Assembly: GCA_937876395.1 (NCBI GenBank)
Contig: CALEIM010000085.1
Coordinates: 1-18,233, forward strand
DNA from: an uncultured Wenzhouxiangella sp.
Lineage (GTDB): Bacteria > Pseudomonadota > Gammaproteobacteria > Xanthomonadales > Wenzhouxiangellaceae
DNA length: 18,233 bases
Direction: 5' to 3'
Shown: positions 15,551 to 18,233 of the stretch, piece after piece
How positions within the stretch are numbered: position 1 is the stretch's first letter
Layout: every line of letters begins with the position of its first letter
The notes under the pieces: model-generated
The model's database searches: none
Seen by the model: the letters and a program-made list of their open reading frames with translations, nothing else
Told to the model about the DNA's origin: nothing
Position numbers and translations under genes: made by a program

Positions 15551-16387
15551 TTAGTCGGGTCGAAACAGTCGTGGGCTCCAGTTCAGTTGTTCGCGCGCCG
15601 GCGTGTCGTCGACGACCAGGTCGACGCCCTGGCGCTCGATCATGGCCGGCTGGATATCGGGCAGACGGCCAAAAAACTGGGCGCCGCGCAGAATGGGCTT
15701 GAGTAGCCAGGCCGGCAGACGCAGCAGGCGGATGCGGCGACCTTCGGCGGCGGCAATGCGGCGCAGCAGGTCAGGGTAACTCAGCGTCTCGCCGCCGGCC
15801 AGAAGCCAGCTTCCGGCACTGGTGGGGCCGGATATGACGCAGCGAACGATCAGCCGCGCCAGGTCATCGGCGTGTACCGGGGCGCGCAGGCCGCGGCCAG
15901 CAAAGGGGACCAGCGGCAGGCGGGCCAAAAGCCCGGCCATGCGGTTGACGTTGGCATCCGCCCCGCCGTAAATCATGGTCGGCTTGAGAATGGTGAGCAC
16001 GATATTGCGCTCCCGGCAGGCGGCTGACAGGACTTCCTCGCATTGATCCAGCGCGATCATCTGGCGTCGCTCAGCCCGATCGCTCGATCCTTTCTTGAAG
16101 CGCGTGCTGGCCGAACTCAGCGCAATCACCCGACCCAGGCCAAAGCTGCTTTCAACCTGGCTCAGGGCGTGAGCCAGCGGCCCCAGACTGACCAGAGTGC
16201 CGGCGCGCACGTCGGCCGCACCGCATTCCAGGTCATGGCGCAGCCAGGTCACGTGTGGATCGAGACGCTGTGGGTCGCGCCGCGAAACTGCGATTACGCG
16301 CACTGCCTGGTCTGCGCTGCGCTGAAGAAAACACCGCCCGATTTCATTACTGGCGCCGAGCACCAGAACCACTGCAGCGTCGTTCAT
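15551..16387 (-). CDS. Atypical SDR-family NAD(P)-binding protein (sugar epimerase/dehydratase-like)
   Basis: This 278-residue protein starts at 16387, where ATGA overlaps the glycosyltransferase stop; an extension to 16528 would sit inside that gene and is rejected. The Rossmann motif is LGASNEIGRC, with Asn in place of the usual middle Gly (GATGxIG). VIALSSASTRFKK corresponds to the catalytic Ser strand. The expected Tyr-x3-Lys is missing: the region reads SSDRAERRQMIALDQCEEVL. KPTMIYGGADANVNRM, FAGRGLRAPVHADDLARLI and AGGETLSYPDLL are typical of nucleotide-sugar epimerase relatives. It may therefore be a non-classical or non-catalytic SDR. As the last gene of the glycan operon it probably acts on a nucleotide sugar or a polyprenyl-linked sugar. 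Confidence 0.75.
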   Translation of the reverse strand: MNDAAVVLVLGASNEIGRCFLQRSADQAVRVIAVSRRDPQRLDPHVTWLRHDLECGAADVRAGTLVSLGPLAHALSQVESSFGLGRVIALSSASTRFKKGSSDRAERRQMIALDQCEEVLSAACRERNIVLTILKPTMIYGGADANVNRMAGLLARLPLVPFAGRGLRAPVHADDLARLIVRCVISGPTSAGSWLLAGGETLSYPDLLRRIAAAEGRRIRLLRLPAWLLKPILRGAQFFGRLPDIQPAMIERQGVDLVVDDTPAREQLNWSPRLFRPD

Positions 16388-17247
16388 GGTCGGCCAATCA
16401 GGCTCATCGGTACTCGCAACAGCGCGTGCAGATGGATCAACAGCCACCAGGCCATACGACTTGGCCAGGGCCAGTCCTCGCTGCAGTGCTTGTTGAGATA
16501 GCGCCACAGGCTGCGGTGCTTGGCCCACATGACCTGCAGCGGACGACGCCGCGAAGAAACCCCGCCGGCGTGGGCAATGAATACCGCAGGCAGCAGGCGA
16601 ATCCGCCAGCCGGCTGCGCGCAGACGCGCCATGACGTCGAGGTCTTCGAAATGCAGATAAAAACCGGGATCAAAGCCGCCGATCTGTTCAAGTGCGCGGC
16701 GCCGAACCAGCATGCAGGCGCCGGACACTGCCTCGACCTCGGTCGGGCCGTCAGGCGCGGGCTCATGACTATGATCAATGCCGCCGTGCTGTGAGAACGG
16801 CCAGGCTTCCGAGATCATCTGGCGACGGGTCGGTAAAGTGCGCCGACTGCCGCGCTGCTCAACCCCGCGCATGTCAAACACCCGTCCGGATACCATCGCT
16901 GCATCTGGGTGCGCATCGAGATCCCGGATCAACTGCTCCAGCGCACCAGGGACGATCAGGCAGTCGGGATTGATGATCAGCAGGTATTCGGTGTTGACGC
17001 AGCGCAAGGCCTGATTGACGCCACGCCCGAAGCCGAGGTTGCGCCGCGCGCGACGCACAACGAGGTTGTCCTGCTCCGGCATCAACTCGATGCTGCCGTC
17101 TGAAGAGGCATTGTCGATTACAAGCACCGGCGGCAGACGACCGCCCCGGCCGCGCAGATTGTCGATGCAGCGTGCCAGCCAGCGCCCGGAGTTGTAGTTG
17201 ACGATAACCGCCGTGACCCTGGCCAGCGGATCGTTGGCGGTGCTCAT
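16384..17247 (-). CDS. Family 2 glycosyltransferase (rhamnosyltransferase-like)
   Basis: This 287-residue protein has a GT-A fold: VTAVIVNYNSGRWLARCI (about 11-28), VIDNASSDGS (about 42-51), the nucleotide-binding IINPDC as DxD-like motif, GACMLVRRRALEQIGGFDPGF, and the acid/base region LHFEDLDVMARLRAAGW. This matches GT2 enzymes of the WbbL/rhamnosyltransferase type, which add a sugar to a lipid-linked glycan on the cytoplasmic membrane face. The C-terminus has a hydrophobic, aromatic stretch (RMAWWLLIHLHALLRVPM) that may attach it to the membrane. I choose the start at 17247 because it forms an ATGA overlap with the methyltransferase stop; 17274 is an alternative. Its stop overlaps the SDR start likewise. 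The sugar transferred is not predictable. Confidence 0.88.
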   Translation of the reverse strand: MSTANDPLARVTAVIVNYNSGRWLARCIDNLRGRGGRLPPVLVIDNASSDGSIELMPEQDNLVVRRARRNLGFGRGVNQALRCVNTEYLLIINPDCLIVPGALEQLIRDLDAHPDAAMVSGRVFDMRGVEQRGSRRTLPTRRQMISEAWPFSQHGGIDHSHEPAPDGPTEVEAVSGACMLVRRRALEQIGGFDPGFYLHFEDLDVMARLRAAGWRIRLLPAVFIAHAGGVSSRRRPLQVMWAKHRSLWRYLNKHCSEDWPWPSRMAWWLLIHLHALLRVPMSLIGRP

Positions 17248-18119
17248 CGCCGCTTCAGCAGTCGTTGCCACCACGGCCTGTCCAGTGCCTCGCGCAGACG
17301 TTTGATCTCGGCATCACGCTCAGCCAGCAGATGGCCTGCGCGGATATGGCTGGCCACTTCCTGGTTGTAATGGGCGTACATGGATTCCTGGCGATCGCCG
17401 TACAGGGACAGGCCCGGCAGCCTTGGCAAATAACGATCTTCGGCCGCGGCCGCGGTCAGAAAATACAGCGGCGGATAGTCCGGCTGTCCGGAGGCTGCAA
17501 TCTGTCCGCTATTGTCGAGCAGAAACTGCGCCTGATCAGCGCCGGCCATTGACCACAGAGCCGAGACAAACATCAGCTTCTGGCCATAAAGTTCGAAGGC
17601 CGGGAAGTGCGCTCCGATCAGGCTTTCAAACTCATCGCGGTACAGTTCGCGCAGATGATGCGGGTTGTTGTAGCCGGTCTCGTCGCTGTAGGTTTTGCGA
17701 TCGGGCGAGGAAATAAGCAAAAACCCCGTCGGGCGGAGCACCCGGCGAAATTCGCTCATCAGCTTGTCGTGGGCTTCAAGATGTTCCAGCGTTTCAAAAG
17801 AAACGACAGCATCGAAGCGGTCGTCGGCATAGGGCAACTCGGTTACGCTGCCACAGTCAAAATGAAGATTGTCCTTTCGGTAGCGCGCGCGCGCGTGCTC
17901 TACGGTGTCGGCGTCAATATCCAGACCTACCACCGATTGCGCACGAGCCGCCAGCAGCCGACTTCCGTAGCCTTCGCCGCAGGCGGCGTCAAGCACTTCC
18001 AGACCGCCAAGCTGTTCGGCTGCCCAAGCGTAGCGGTGCCAGTGCTCATAGGCCATTTCCCGCACGCATTCGGGAGTGAAACGTTCGCCGGTAAATTCAA
18101 GGGGGAGCGTGGTTGGCAT
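17244..18119 (-). CDS. Class I SAM-dependent methyltransferase, glycan-type
   Basis: This 291-residue protein shows SAM motif I VLDAACGEGYGS (42-53), the acidic VVGLDID after strand 2, GSVTELPYADDRFDAVVSFETLEHLEAH (motif II/III), and VLRPTGFLLISSPDR. It is a Methyltransf_11/25-type Rossmann domain. The N-terminal EFTGERFTPE is common in methyltransferases of O-antigen clusters. The C-terminus is a charged short helix (LLAERDAEIKRLREAL) ending in WWQRLLKRR, which may bind membrane or a partner. It opens the three-gene operon. No SD is visible; a TACACT -10 candidate (minus, 18154-18159) lies 35 bp before the start and a heptamer array begins at 18171. It may methylate a surface sugar, possibly a chain terminus, but the substrate is inferred. 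Confidence 0.85.
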   Translation of the reverse strand: MPTTLPLEFTGERFTPECVREMAYEHWHRYAWAAEQLGGLEVLDAACGEGYGSRLLAARAQSVVGLDIDADTVEHARARYRKDNLHFDCGSVTELPYADDRFDAVVSFETLEHLEAHDKLMSEFRRVLRPTGFLLISSPDRKTYSDETGYNNPHHLRELYRDEFESLIGAHFPAFELYGQKLMFVSALWSMAGADQAQFLLDNSGQIAASGQPDYPPLYFLTAAAAEDRYLPRLPGLSLYGDRQESMYAHYNQEVASHIRAGHLLAERDAEIKRLREALDRPWWQRLLKRR

Positions 18120-18170
18120 TGGGTCGGGTTGGTTGATTTCGACGATTGGGGCTAGTGTACCGTGTCAGCC

Positions 18171-18233
18171 GGAGGTCTGAGGTCGGAGGTCGGAGGTCGG
18201 AGGTCGGAGGTCGGAGGTCGGAGGTCGGAGGTC
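18171..18233. repeat. Heptanucleotide tandem array (GGAGGTC)n upstream of the methyltransferase operon, cut by the window edge
   Basis: Nine consecutive 7-bp units fill the stretch exactly; eight are GGAGGTC and the second is TGAGGTC. The array reaches the last base of the window, so its true length is unknown. It is the same heptamer as at 11991-12060, on the opposite strand, and thus has the same orientation relative to the downstream gene (kinase there, methyltransferase here). It lies 51 bp before the methyltransferase start and immediately upstream of its candidate -10. Confidence 0.95.

Overview
The window reads as chromosomal DNA of a GC-rich gammaproteobacterium. Pointers are a long discriminating-type AspRS with FmdB directly upstream, a gammaproteobacterial-style EttA, a Rof-family protein, a MexEF-OprN/OqxAB-type efflux operon and an OleD-like reductase of the kind found in Xanthomonadales. 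A Xanthomonadales/Wenzhouxiangella-like lineage would fit, but that is inference. No IS element, phage gene, tRNA, rRNA or CRISPR array was seen. The genes are tightly packed and mostly intact; only the first gene and the last repeat array run off the window.

Layout. (1) 1-1759, minus strand: the start of a KamA-like radical SAM gene, a 298-bp spacer with a perfect 8-bp-arm palindrome, then an AraC-family regulator whose stop overlaps (ATGA) the start of a Rof-type Rho inhibitor. (2) 1760-2113: divergent control region with three same-strand copies of a 15-bp motif, two of them exactly 21 bp apart, as expected for an AraC-type operator. (3) 2114-8002, plus strand: a complete tripartite RND pump (periplasmic adaptor lipoprotein, inner-membrane RND transporter, outer-membrane factor lipoprotein). 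The adaptor-transporter gap carries two hairpins, one with a GNRA loop and one just before a strong SD. (4) 8106-9140: a secreted protein of unknown function. (5) 11904-9148, minus strand: fmdB (GTG start), aspS and an alpha/beta hydrolase, probably one operon. (6) 12072-13694: a small kinase-fold protein and an OleD-like reductase, converging with a 48-bp coding overlap. (7) 13809-15479: ettA. (8) 18119-15551, minus strand: a methyltransferase, a GT2 glycosyltransferase and an atypical SDR, joined by ATGA overlaps and most likely making or decorating a surface glycan.

Two arrays of one heptanucleotide repeat (GGAGGTC/GACCTCC) lie in 5' regions, one just before the kinase start and one upstream of the methyltransferase start, in the same orientation relative to these genes. 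Such arrays can change length by slippage and are the main non-coding oddity of the window.

No clearly new multi-gene system stands out. The best leads are the AraC-Rof pair beside its likely efflux target with a readable operator, the heptamer arrays, and the unassigned secreted protein.
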